Part shown: positions 41,820-50,636 of the stretch, piece by piece
Numbering within the stretch: position 1 is the first letter of the stretch
Layout: every line of letters starts with the position of its first letter
Translations under genes and position numbers: made by a program
DNA from: JAJFIE01 sp964344255
GTDB lineage: Bacteria; Pseudomonadota; Alphaproteobacteria; Rhodospirillales; Casp-alpha2
NCBI GenBank assembly: GCA_964344255.1
Contig: CAYFMQ010000008.1
Location: forward strand, 1-64,000
Length of the DNA: 64,000 nucleotides
Direction: 5' to 3'
Notes under the pieces: generated by a model
Told to the model about the DNA's origin: nothing
Databases searched by the model: none
The model's input: the letters and a program-made list of their open reading frames with translations, nothing else

Positions 41820-42941
41820 ATGACTCAATCCAATGAAGCCGGGAAGACCATGCGCGCCAGGGACCTGGGCATTCCTTTTGACGGTGAAACGGGGCCGCTT
41901 AACGCCATTACGGACGTGGAGGGCGTCGAGGTCGGCTACACCACCCTGACCGAAGGAGAGGGCGAGCTTGAAATCGGTAAAGGCCCCGTCCGCACAGGCG
42001 TGACGATCATTCACCCCCGCGGCAGGGAGAAGACGTTCGATGCAGTCTGGGCCGGGCGGTTTTCCCTGAACGGCAACGGCGAAATGACGGGCGTGCACTG
42101 GATCGACGAAGCCGGCGCCTTTTCCGGTCCCGTCGGTATCACCAATACCCATAGTGTCGGTCTGGTGCATCATGGAATCCTTCGTTGGCTTGTCCAGCAC
42201 GAGGGTTTTCAAAATCAGGCGGACCTGTGGATGCTGCCGGTATCGGCGGAAACCTGCGATGAATACCTGAACGACATCAACGGCCAGCATGTGACGGAAG
42301 ACCATGTGATGGCGGCTTGCGACAATGCAGCGCCGGGACCGGTGGCGGAAGGCAATGTCGGCGGCGGCACCGGCATGATCTGTTATGAATTCAAGGGCGG
42401 TACGGGAACGTCGTCCAGGCGATGCACCGTTCAGGGAGAGACCTATACGGTTGGCGTCTTGGTGCAGGCGAACTTCGGTGCGCGTAACGACCTTTCCGTC
42501 CGCGGCGTACCCGTGGGGCGGCATCTGAGAGAAAACACGCTCTGGAAAACGCCCTCGCACCAGCATGCACAAGGCTCCATCATCGCCATCGCAATTACTG
42601 ACGCGCCGCTGATGCCGCTGCAATTGCAACGGATCGCAAGACGGATCGGTCTTGGAATCGCACGGACGGGAACGCCCAGCGAAAACGGCTCCGGCGATAT
42701 CTTTCTCGCCATGTCGACAGGGAACGGGGTTGCTGATTCTTCAAACGGCATCGAACCGACGCTAAAATACGTGCTGACGGAAGAGATGGACCCGTTGTTC
42801 CTGGCAACGGTTGAGGCGACGGAAGAGGCTATCATCAACGCCCTCGTGGCGGCGGAGACCATGACCGGACAGGGCGGGCATACCGTCCACGCCATCGACC
42901 ACGGGGCGCTGAAAGATGTAATGAAACAATACGGCCGCTGA
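41820..42941 (+). CDS. P1 family (DmpA/BapA-like, S58) peptidase
   Basis: The 373-residue Ntn-hydrolase begins RARDLGIPFDGETGPLNAIT and GVEVGYTTL. It contains the self-cleavage region GNVGGGTGMICYEFKGGTGTSSRR, where the chain should split before Ser to expose the nucleophile, and the late IEPTLKYVLTEEMDPLF. DmpA/BapA enzymes remove N-terminal D- or beta-amino acids from peptides or amides. ATG 41820 follows AAAGGGA; reading further upstream crosses the promoter. It leads an operon with an amidase, an HDAC-like deacetylase, a CoA ligase and a permease. Confidence 0.9.
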   Translation: MTQSNEAGKTMRARDLGIPFDGETGPLNAITDVEGVEVGYTTLTEGEGELEIGKGPVRTGVTIIHPRGREKTFDAVWAGRFSLNGNGEMTGVHWIDEAGAFSGPVGITNTHSVGLVHHGILRWLVQHEGFQNQADLWMLPVSAETCDEYLNDINGQHVTEDHVMAACDNAAPGPVAEGNVGGGTGMICYEFKGGTGTSSRRCTVQGETYTVGVLVQANFGARNDLSVRGVPVGRHLRENTLWKTPSHQHAQGSIIAIAITDAPLMPLQLQRIARRIGLGIARTGTPSENGSGDIFLAMSTGNGVADSSNGIEPTLKYVLTEEMDPLFLATVEATEEAIINALVAAETMTGQGGHTVHAIDHGALKDVMKQYGR

Positions 42942-42983
42942 TAAACCGGGGGAGGGTTTCAAGCGGCGAACAGGGAGGTACTC

Positions 42984-44423
42984 ATGAACAACGAAGACAT
43001 CTGTTACTTATCGGCTACCGAAGCGATCAAGCTGTTCAAGCGCAAGAAGCTTTCACCTGTTGAACTGATGCAGGCAATCATCAAGCGGACGGAAAAGATC
43101 GAGCCTACCATCAATGCGTTTACGGCGACCTTTTTTGACCGGGCGCTCGAACAGGCGAAAAAAGCCGAAGACAAATACATGCGAAAGGGCGCCCGCCTCA
43201 GGGCATTGGAAGGCATTCCGCTCGCCATCAAGGACGAGGTCCCGGTGAAGGGCGATCCCATAACCTCGGGATCCTTGATCTATAAAGACACCATAGCCGA
43301 TGAAACGGCTGTGTTTGCGCAGCGCCTGCTTAATGCCGGTGCGATCAATCATGCCCGGACGGCGACGCCGGAGTTCTCCTGCGCCGCCGTGACCCACACC
43401 CGGATCAACGGCGTAACCCGCAACCCCTGGAATCCGAGATACACCCCCGGCGGTTCGTCCGGCGGCTCGGCGGCATCACTGGCGGCAGGAACAACAACAT
43501 TGGCGACCGGTTCGGATATTGGCGGCTCCATTAGAATTCCGGCATCATGCTGTGGCGTTGTCGGTTTCAAGCCGCCCTATGGCCGCGTGCCGGAAATGAA
43601 CCTGTTTAATCTGGATTTCTATTGCCACGAGGGACCTCTGGCGCGCACGGTTGGCGATACGGCGTTGATGCAGAATGTCATTGCCGGGCCGCATCATTCG
43701 GATATCGCGTCCATCAAGCCCAAGGTGCGTATCCCGGAAAAACACAAAGCCATGCGGGGCGCCAGGATCGCCTACTCCCTCGACCTCGGATATTTCAAAC
43801 TGGACAAAGATGTTCGGGAAAATACCCTGAAGGCGTTGGATGTATTCAGACGCTTGGGCTGCAAGGTCGAAGAGGTCGATGTGCCGTGGAGCATGGAAAG
43901 CGGCAAGGCTGCTTGGAATTACCTCTCTCACCTGTTCGGCGCAAGTTGCAAGGACTACCTGAAAAAAGGCAATAAAGAACTGCTGACGGATTATGCCCGC
44001 GCCTTCATCGAACAGGGCGTTAAGTCCAAGGCGACGGATTTCGTCGATTCCTTACAGACTGCCTGCGACATGTATAATTACTTCGGCGCCATGATGCAGA
44101 ACTATGACGTCTTTATCTGCCCGACACTGTCCAAACCTGCTGTACGCGCCAACGATCCGCTTGATTACGGAACCTACCGGGATGCAGGCAAGGAAATTCC
44201 TGATGGCCTCGGCTGGTGCATGACCTATCCCTTTAACATGCTGAGCCGCTGCCCTGTTCTGGCCGTACCGTCCGGTCACGCCAAAACAGGTGTGCCGACA
44301 GGAATCCAGATTGTCGGCCGGACTTATGAGGACGCCAGTGTCTTCCGTGCAGCGGTAGCCTATGAACGCGCCGCGCCCTGGATGCATGACAAAAAACACC
44401 GTCCCAAGATCAAGAAGAAATAA
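42984..44423 (+). CDS. amidase signature family amidase
   Basis: The 479-residue enzyme carries the Ser-cisSer-Lys triad of the amidase signature family: Lys in LAIKDEVPVKG, the PGGSSGGSAAS loop, and the nucleophile Ser in GSDIGGSIRIPASC. It should hydrolyse a small amide to a carboxylate and an amine/ammonia. Substrate cannot be read. AGGGAGG precedes ATG 42984, 42 bp after the peptidase gene. No signal peptide, so cytoplasmic. Confidence 0.9.
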   Translation: MNNEDICYLSATEAIKLFKRKKLSPVELMQAIIKRTEKIEPTINAFTATFFDRALEQAKKAEDKYMRKGARLRALEGIPLAIKDEVPVKGDPITSGSLIYKDTIADETAVFAQRLLNAGAINHARTATPEFSCAAVTHTRINGVTRNPWNPRYTPGGSSGGSAASLAAGTTTLATGSDIGGSIRIPASCCGVVGFKPPYGRVPEMNLFNLDFYCHEGPLARTVGDTALMQNVIAGPHHSDIASIKPKVRIPEKHKAMRGARIAYSLDLGYFKLDKDVRENTLKALDVFRRLGCKVEEVDVPWSMESGKAAWNYLSHLFGASCKDYLKKGNKELLTDYARAFIEQGVKSKATDFVDSLQTACDMYNYFGAMMQNYDVFICPTLSKPAVRANDPLDYGTYRDAGKEIPDGLGWCMTYPFNMLSRCPVLAVPSGHAKTGVPTGIQIVGRTYEDASVFRAAVAYERAAPWMHDKKHRPKIKKK

Positions 44424-44440
44424 GATAGAGGGAGAAGCAG

Positions 44441-45493
44441 ATGCTGACGGTTTACAGCGACGATCACAAACTCCATGACATGAAGTATGAGCTCTATGGC
44501 GGTCTGCTGGTCCCGGCCCATGAAATGCCCAGGCGTGCCAATATGGTTCTGGATCGGGTGCGATCTGAAGGACTGGGTGATGTCGTCGAGCCAGAGGACT
44601 TCGGCCTGGGCCCCATTGAGCGTATCCATGACAAGGATTTCCTAACATTCCTGGAAACCGTCTGGGATGAATGGAGCGCCATCGAAGGTTATGACGGCGA
44701 GGTCATTCCGACGGTTTGGCCGTCACGACGTCTGGATGCGACCCGCATTCCCGATTTCCCGGAAGGCAAGGCGGGCTATTACGCCATTTCGGCGGAAACA
44801 TCCATTAACGCCGGCACCTGGCAGGCGGCCTATACCAGCGCCCAGGTCGCCCTGACGGCGCAAAAAGCCGTGGCAGACGGAGCAAGAGCCGCTTTCGGCT
44901 TGTGCCGTCCGCCGGGGCATCATGCGGCCAGGGACATGTACGGCGGGTTCTGTTTCCTGAACAATGCCGCCATCGCCGCCCAGGCGTTTCTGGACCAGGG
45001 GGTATCGAAGGTTGCCGTTCTTGATCCCGATTTCCATCACGGTAACGGAACTCAGAGCATTTTCTATGAACGGAACGATGTGTTTTTCGCATCGCTTCAC
45101 GGTGATCCCAGTGACACGTTCCCCCATTTCCTGGGTTGGGCCGATGAGACCGGTTCCGGCGAAGGGGCGGGGTGCAATGCAAACTACCCCATGCCGCCGG
45201 GGACAGGATTTGATGTCTGGTTTGATGCCTTTGAGGATGCTTGCCNNNNNNNNNNCCAAAAGATCACGGACTTCGGTGCTGAAGCGCTGGTGATTTCGCT
45301 CGGCGTCGATACCTATAAGGACGATCCCATTTCCTTCTTCAAACTGGACAGCCCCGATTACATCACTTACGGCAAACGAATCGCCGGGCTCGGGTTGCCC
45401 ACGGTTTTCGTACTGGAGGGCGGCTATGCTGTCGAGGAAGTTGGCATCAATGCCGTTAATGTTCTTACGGGGTTTGACGAAGCGGCCGGGTAA
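44441..45493 (+). CDS. histone-deacetylase-family (acetylpolyamine amidohydrolase-like) enzyme
   Basis: This ~350-residue zinc amidohydrolase has the class II HDAC/APAH set: CRPPGHHAARDMYGGFCFLN (catalytic His pair), LDPDFHHGNGTQSIFY (Asp/His zinc ligands), SLGVDTYKDDP (third ligand) and EGGYAVEEVG (transition-state Tyr). Bacterial members deacetylate acylated polyamines or similar N-acyl compounds. It follows the amidase by 17 bp. Ten N at 45246-45255 interrupt the gene, though both sides read in one frame, so it is probably intact. Confidence 0.9.
   Translation: MLTVYSDDHKLHDMKYELYGGLLVPAHEMPRRANMVLDRVRSEGLGDVVEPEDFGLGPIERIHDKDFLTFLETVWDEWSAIEGYDGEVIPTVWPSRRLDATRIPDFPEGKAGYYAISAETSINAGTWQAAYTSAQVALTAQKAVADGARAAFGLCRPPGHHAARDMYGGFCFLNNAAIAAQAFLDQGVSKVAVLDPDFHHGNGTQSIFYERNDVFFASLHGDPSDTFPHFLGWADETGSGEGAGCNANYPMPPGTGFDVWFDAFEDACXXXXQKITDFGAEALVISLGVDTYKDDPISFFKLDSPDYITYGKRIAGLGLPTVFVLEGGYAVEEVGINAVNVLTGFDEAAG
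45246..45255. other. assembly gap (10 N)
   Basis: Ten undetermined bases lie inside the HDAC-family gene. The frame on both sides agrees for exactly ten bases, but a scaffold gap of placeholder length could hide a different true size. Confidence 0.98.
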
Positions 45494-45520
45494 TCGGCCT
45501 GCACGGGAGGGAACAGGGTA

Positions 45521-47146
45521 ATGTCGGAAATCAATCCCTATGAAACCGATCTGGATATGAATGGCGCCAATTATGCGCCGATGACTCCTTTGACCTTTAT
45601 CCGCCGGACGGCGCGGACCTATCCTGATTACACGGCCCAGATACATGGCGACTTCCGCTACACCTGGGCGGAAACTTATGAGCGTTGTTTGCGGCTGGCC
45701 TCGGCTTTAAGCAAACGGGGCATCGGCGTTGGCGACACGGTCGCCGTCATGGCGCCCAACGTGCCGGCGATTTTCGAGGCCCATTTCGGCATTCCCATGA
45801 CAGGGGCGGTTCTGAACACCCTCAATATCCGTCTGGATGCGGAAAACCTGGCCTTTATCCTTGATCATGGCGAAGCCAAGGTATTGATCACGGATAGGGA
45901 ATTTTCCGGCGTCATCGGCGAGGCCCTGGAGAAGGTCAAGGATAAGCCCCTGGTCATCGATATCGACGATCCAGCCTATGAGGGCGGAGAACTGCTGGGT
46001 GAGGTAGACTATGAAGCATTCCTCAAGGAAGGGGATGCCGATTACGACTGGCAACCGCCCGATAACGAATGGCGTGCCATCAGCCTTAATTACACCTCCG
46101 GCACCACAGGAAACCCCAAGGGCGTGGTCTATCACCATCGAGGCGCTCATCTGATGGCGACGGGGAATGCCATCGCCTGGGGCATGCCGGCGCATCCTGT
46201 TTATCTTTGGACCCTGCCCATGTTTCACTGCAACGGCTGGTGCTTTCCGTGGACACTTGCCGCCATGGCGGGAACCAGCGTGTGCCTGCGGCGGGTCGAA
46301 GCCGGCAACATCTTTGTCGCCATCCATGACTATGAGGTGACGCACTTTTGCGGTGCGCCCATCGTCCTCGGCATGATTATCAATGCTACCGAGGAACAGC
46401 GGCGGTCATTCGATCATCAGGTCAATGTGATGACAGCGGCAGCGCCACCACCGGCAAGCGTTCTGGAAGCCATGGAGAATGATGGCTTCAAGGTCACGCA
46501 TGTCTATGGCCTGACGGAAACTTATGGCCCCGCGGTCGTTAACGCCTGGAAGGCGGATTGGGATGCGCTTCCCAGTGACGAGCGCGCGACCATGAAAGCG
46601 CGTCAGGGCGTGCCCTACCATGAACTGGACGACCTGATGATCGCCGATCCGGAAACGTTGAAGCCTGTACCGCAGGACGGCGAGACCATGGGCGAGGTGT
46701 TTTTCAAGGGCAATATCGTGTCCAAGGGGTACCTGAAGAACCCGAAGGCGACAGAGGAGGCCTTCTCAGGTGGATGGTTCCATTCCGGCGATCTGGGCGT
46801 TTGGCATCCCGATGGCTATATCCAATTGAAAGACCGCTCCAAGGACATCATCATTTCCGGCGGCGAGAACATCTCCTCCATCGAGGTTGAAGGCGTTCTT
46901 TACAAGCACCCGGCCGTGATGGCGGCTGCCGTGGTGGCGAAGCCGGATGAAAAGTGGGGGGAAACGCCTTGCGCTTTCGTTGAATTGAAAGAAGGCGAGG
47001 AAGTTAGCGAAGAGGATGTCATTGCCTTTTGCCGGGACAATCTTGCGCATTTCAAATGCCCCCGGCACGTTGTGTTCGGCCCCTTACCGAAGACATCAAC
47101 GGGCAAGATACAGAAGTTCAAACTGCGTGATCGGGCAAATGACTAG
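45521..47146 (+). CDS. acyl-CoA synthetase (AMP-binding, DmdB-like branch)
   Basis: The 541-residue ligase has the AMP-binding motif LNYTSGTTGNPKGVVYHH (~residue 189), PMFHCNGWCFPWTLAAM, VYGLTETYGPA and the C-terminal KDRSKDIIISGGENISS with STGKIQKFKLRD (catalytic Lys). FHCNGWCFPW is typical of the branch containing 3-methylthiopropionyl-CoA ligases, but that branch also uses other short or medium acids. Here it would activate the acid released by the upstream amidases. It lies 27 bp after the HDAC-family gene, with GGGAGG before ATG 45521. Confidence 0.9.
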   Translation: MSEINPYETDLDMNGANYAPMTPLTFIRRTARTYPDYTAQIHGDFRYTWAETYERCLRLASALSKRGIGVGDTVAVMAPNVPAIFEAHFGIPMTGAVLNTLNIRLDAENLAFILDHGEAKVLITDREFSGVIGEALEKVKDKPLVIDIDDPAYEGGELLGEVDYEAFLKEGDADYDWQPPDNEWRAISLNYTSGTTGNPKGVVYHHRGAHLMATGNAIAWGMPAHPVYLWTLPMFHCNGWCFPWTLAAMAGTSVCLRRVEAGNIFVAIHDYEVTHFCGAPIVLGMIINATEEQRRSFDHQVNVMTAAAPPPASVLEAMENDGFKVTHVYGLTETYGPAVVNAWKADWDALPSDERATMKARQGVPYHELDDLMIADPETLKPVPQDGETMGEVFFKGNIVSKGYLKNPKATEEAFSGGWFHSGDLGVWHPDGYIQLKDRSKDIIISGGENISSIEVEGVLYKHPAVMAAAVVAKPDEKWGETPCAFVELKEGEEVSEEDVIAFCRDNLAHFKCPRHVVFGPLPKTSTGKIQKFKLRDRAND

Positions 47147-47184
47147 AACTCCGGTTGCTCCTTTGATGCCATGAGACCTATGCC

Positions 47185-48084
47185 GTGCTGATCGCCAATC
47201 TGGGATTGATGCTGACCGTGATCGCCTGGGGAACGACAGCGCCGGTCCTGCATGAACTGCTGAAAGACTGGGATCCCATTCCGCTTGTCGCCGTTCGACT
47301 GATGATCTCTTCGGCTGTTTTCATGTTATGGCTGCGGATTTCGGAGGGCGGTTTCCTAGGACGCGGCCTGATTCCGATGCGACAGGTATTTATACTGGGC
47401 GCCATCCTGGGGCTGTTCGTCACGCTCCTGACATTTGCGATCCGGCTGTCAAACCCCATATCCGTGGCTGTTATCGGCGCCGCAGGACCCATTACAGCAA
47501 GCCTGATCAACCGCCTGCTTACCGGACAGAACCCTCCAACTCCGGTCCTGTCCGCCATTCCTATCGTCGTCGCAGGCGGAATCATCTCCAACGTGGATAT
47601 GAGGTCGCTTTTCAATGGCGAAGACGCATTTCATTTTCAGGGCGGCGAACTCATCATGGTGGCGTGCGTCTTTTTATGGCCGCTCTATTCCTCACTGCTA
47701 CAACGCTGGTGTGACGGCATGTCCCAGCTGCGCCGGACGACGCTCAGTTTTTCTGCGGCGGCTCTCATGGTAGGGACGGTTACCTGTTTCATCTTGTTTA
47801 TGGGGTGGGAAAGCCTGCCTTCCGAGGCGCCTGACCTGAGGGGGTGGAGCTTGCTGCTCTGGGCGACACTGGCGACCAGTATTGTCGGTACGTTCCTGTG
47901 GAATGTCAGCGTCGGCCGTATCGGGATCGTTATCGCCACTATGTGTATGAATCTGGTCCCCGGTGTTGCGATCCTGACCGCTATGGTGTTCGGAATTGAG
48001 CCAAGGATCGAACAGTTGCTCGGCTGTCTGCTGGTCATACTGGCCGTTGTTCAGGCGCAATACCGGCTGTATCGTAAAAAATAA
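47185..48084 (+). CDS. EamA family (DMT) transporter of the amide operon
   Basis: The 299-residue permease has ten hydrophobic helices in two EamA repeats (LGLMLTVIAWGTTAPVLHEL; LLWATLATSIVGTFLWNVSV) and a short basic tail. It closes the peptidase-amidase-deacetylase-ligase operon 38 bp after the ligase gene, so it probably moves the substrate or a product. GTG 47185 is used since no ATG gives full length. Confidence 0.85.
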   Translation: MLIANLGLMLTVIAWGTTAPVLHELLKDWDPIPLVAVRLMISSAVFMLWLRISEGGFLGRGLIPMRQVFILGAILGLFVTLLTFAIRLSNPISVAVIGAAGPITASLINRLLTGQNPPTPVLSAIPIVVAGGIISNVDMRSLFNGEDAFHFQGGELIMVACVFLWPLYSSLLQRWCDGMSQLRRTTLSFSAAALMVGTVTCFILFMGWESLPSEAPDLRGWSLLLWATLATSIVGTFLWNVSVGRIGIVIATMCMNLVPGVAILTAMVFGIEPRIEQLLGCLLVILAVVQAQYRLYRKK

Positions 48085-48133
48085 CCATTCCGTTCGTTTT
48101 AACCTCAGTTTGGCATCGACCTTGCTTGATAAA

Positions 48134-48177
48134 GGGTATCTCTGCCTGAAAGGCAGGAAAAAACGAAAGGAATACCC
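48134..48177 (+). promoter_or_regulatory. structured leader of the 31-residue peptide
   Basis: GGGTAT (48134-48139) pairs with ATACCC (48172-48177) around an inner hairpin CTGCCT/AGGCAG (48142-48156). The AAAGG ribosome site (48166-48170) lies inside the outer loop, so folding could hold back translation of the small gene just downstream. Confidence 0.4.
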
Positions 48178-48180
48178 AGA

Positions 48181-48276
48181 ATGGAAGACTTTTTCTCAAG
48201 GGCGATTTTCAGTTTGGCAATCGGCCTGGTATCCGGGCTGTGCGTTATTTTCATAATGGGAATCGCTATGGGATGA
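48181..48276 (+). CDS. 31-residue single-helix membrane peptide
   Basis: A 31-codon frame starts at ATG 48181 with AAAGGA 9 nt before it. The product starts MEDFFSRAIFS and continues as one hydrophobic helix (LAIGLVSGLCVIFIMGIAMG). It resembles other bacterial one-helix small proteins, but I do not recognise a family. Too short for an ORF caller; the support is the ribosome site, the helix and the folded leader. Confidence 0.5.
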   Translation: MEDFFSRAIFSLAIGLVSGLCVIFIMGIAMG

Positions 48277-48476
48277 TTCGACCCTTCCTGACGTAAAATC
48301 AGACCGCATTAACTTCAAAGATAGCCCAACATTTCCATTGTCTTCTTGCCAGCCCAAGGCTGGGAGGATAATAGAAGGCGGTGCCGTTCCTGCCGGTATG
48401 GTTTTCCCGGAATGGAGCGGTGCAGATGCTGGTTGTCTGGATCGGAATCGATGCCGGACGATAGATAAGCATCAGC

Positions 48477-48566
48477 GGAAGCGTGGCAGAGTGGTTGAAT
48501 GCACTGGTCTTGAAAACCAGCAAGGGTTTACGCCCTTCGGGAGTTCGAATCTCCCCGCTTCCGCCA
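48477..48566 (+). tRNA. tRNA-Ser (UGA)
   Basis: The 90-nt sequence folds with acceptor GGAAGCG/CGCTTCC, anticodon TGA at 48511-48513, the long variable arm of class II tRNAs (GCAAGGGTTTACGCCCTTCG) and encoded GCCA end. A 3' T-run follows. Confidence 0.95.
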
Positions 48567-48741
48567 TTTTCTCCTGTCGGTCAGTTTCATGTTCCTGTCA
48601 GCTTTCTGAGTTTAACTGACAGGGTATATGAGTGCCTGATCATTAAGTGCGGCCTGATACCTTCCATATTTTCTTTACCAGGAAAATCTTGTGTAGTGCA
48701 TCTGAGCTTATGGTTCTCGAAGTTGAAGTCAGGAGGATGAG

Positions 48742-50610
48742 ATCAGCGATTCGTTAAAAGACCGGGAAAATCGTGTTCGTGCCATTGTGGATACTGTTCT
48801 CGATGGCATTATTACGATTGACCGGAACGGCATCGTTGAAACGTTCAATCCCGCTGCAGCGCGAATTTTCGGATATGCACCGGAAGAAGTGATTGGCCGT
48901 AACGTTAAGATATTGATGCCGGAACCGTATCACAGCGGACACGACGATTATTTACGGCACTACCTTGATACCGGGGATGCAAAAATTATTGGCATCGGTC
49001 GTGAAGTTGTCGGCCAGCGCAAGGATGGTTCGACCTTTCCCATGGAACTGGCCGTCAGCGAGATGGAGGTTTCAGGTGAACGGATGTTTACGGGCATCGT
49101 CCGTGATATTACCGAGCGAAAACAGATCGAACGACAAAAACGGGAATTCATCTCGACGGTGAGCCACGAGCTCCGCACGCCCCTGACATCCATCAAAGGA
49201 GCCCTGGGCCTGGTTCGGACTGGCGCGACCGGCGATTTGCCGGACAATCTGAAGAAGATGATGGATATCGCCTACAATAACTCTGAGCGCCTGATTCGTC
49301 TGATCAATGACATACTGGACGTCGAGAAGATCGAAGCCGGCAAGATGGAATTCAATATGGAGCCGATTGACCTCGGCGAGATACTTGATGAAGCTCTGGA
49401 AGCCAACCGAGGTTACGGCGAGGAACACGGCGTCTCGATCTCTCTCAGTAAATTCGTTGATAACGCCGTCGTTAACGGCGACCACGGTCGCCTTATGCAG
49501 GTTATGGCAAACCTGATATCCAATGCCGCGAAGTTTTCCCCGGAAGGGGAAACGGTTGATGTTTCACTGACCCAGGAGGGAGACAGCGGTTACAGAATCT
49601 CCGTTTCCGATCGTGGTACGGGTATCCCTGAGCAATTCCGAAACAAGATTTTTTCCAAGTTTTCACAAGCGGATGCTTCCGATGCCCGCTCGAAAGGTGG
49701 CACGGGCCTTGGGTTGAGCATCACCAAGGCCATTGTAGACCAGCATGCAGGTGAAGTTTCGTTTGAAACCGAAACGAACAAAGGAACGACGTTCTCATTT
49801 GTACTTCCTATTCATGAGTTTTCCGATGTGGATAGCGCCATGCCTGTTGAAGATACGGAAAAGTATCGAATACTCATCTGCGAGGATGAGCCCGATATGG
49901 CTGAACTGCTCCGGGTGATGCTGAGTGGCGCCGGTTATGATGCGGATATTGCCGATACGGCCGGGAAAGCAGAAGCCATGCTGGAGCAAAATCATTATGC
50001 CGCCATGACTCTGGATCTGATTTTACCTGACAAAAACGGCATCGTCCTGTTCCGGGAATTGCGCGCAAAATCAAAATTCAAGGATCTACCGATCATCGTT
50101 GTGTCGGCCAAGGCGGAACAGGGACAGGCCGAGTTAAATGGCGATGCGATCGGGATTATAGACTGGCTTGAAAAGCCGATTGATCTTGACCGTCTATCAG
50201 ATGCCCTTGAAAAAGCCGTCAGGAAATCAAATGACGATACCCCGCGTATACTTCATGTCGAGGACGATCAGGATGTTCTGGATATAGCCAGAAACATTAT
50301 CGGCGATTTTGCAGAGGTCATGGCGGCGCATAACCTCTTAGAGGCAAGAAAGTTATTGGAAAAAGAAGATTTCGATCTGGTAATTTTGGATCTGATGCTG
50401 CCGGACGGCGATGGCAGTGAATTGTTCTCCTATATGAATTCCAGACAACGCCACATGCCACCCGTTATCGTTTTTTCTGCCCTGGACGATGTGGACAAAA
50501 TTGCTGATTCAGTCCATTCGAGCCTCGTTAAGTCTCATACACCAAACGACATTCTGCTGGATACGATTCGATCAGCAATTGACGCCAGTAAAGACGACTC
50601 ATCCATTTGA
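48742..50610 (+). CDS. hybrid sensor histidine kinase with FixL-like heme-PAS and two receivers
   Basis: The ~622-residue hybrid kinase is PAS-HisKA-HATPase-REC-REC. The PAS part follows FixL closely: NVKILMPEPYHSGHDDY (His codon 48940-48942 at the heme-ligand position) and KIIGIGREVVGQRKDG (conserved Arg). HisKA has STVSHELRTPLTSIKGA; HATPase has NLISNAAKFSPEG and GTGLGLSITKAI; the receivers have TLDLILPDKNG and ILDLMLPDGDG. GTG 48787 would cut the PAS helix. AGGAGG (48731-48736) precedes an in-frame ATC at 48742, whereas the ATG at 48737 is out of frame, so the start is odd. Confidence 0.85.
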   Translation: MSDSLKDRENRVRAIVDTVLDGIITIDRNGIVETFNPAAARIFGYAPEEVIGRNVKILMPEPYHSGHDDYLRHYLDTGDAKIIGIGREVVGQRKDGSTFPMELAVSEMEVSGERMFTGIVRDITERKQIERQKREFISTVSHELRTPLTSIKGALGLVRTGATGDLPDNLKKMMDIAYNNSERLIRLINDILDVEKIEAGKMEFNMEPIDLGEILDEALEANRGYGEEHGVSISLSKFVDNAVVNGDHGRLMQVMANLISNAAKFSPEGETVDVSLTQEGDSGYRISVSDRGTGIPEQFRNKIFSKFSQADASDARSKGGTGLGLSITKAIVDQHAGEVSFETETNKGTTFSFVLPIHEFSDVDSAMPVEDTEKYRILICEDEPDMAELLRVMLSGAGYDADIADTAGKAEAMLEQNHYAAMTLDLILPDKNGIVLFRELRAKSKFKDLPIIVVSAKAEQGQAELNGDAIGIIDWLEKPIDLDRLSDALEKAVRKSNDDTPRILHVEDDQDVLDIARNIIGDFAEVMAAHNLLEARKLLEKEDFDLVILDLMLPDGDGSELFSYMNSRQRHMPPVIVFSALDDVDKIADSVHSSLVKSHTPNDILLDTIRSAIDASKDDSSI

Positions 50611-50636
50611 CCCGATGGCCACGGTTTAAGGGAAAC

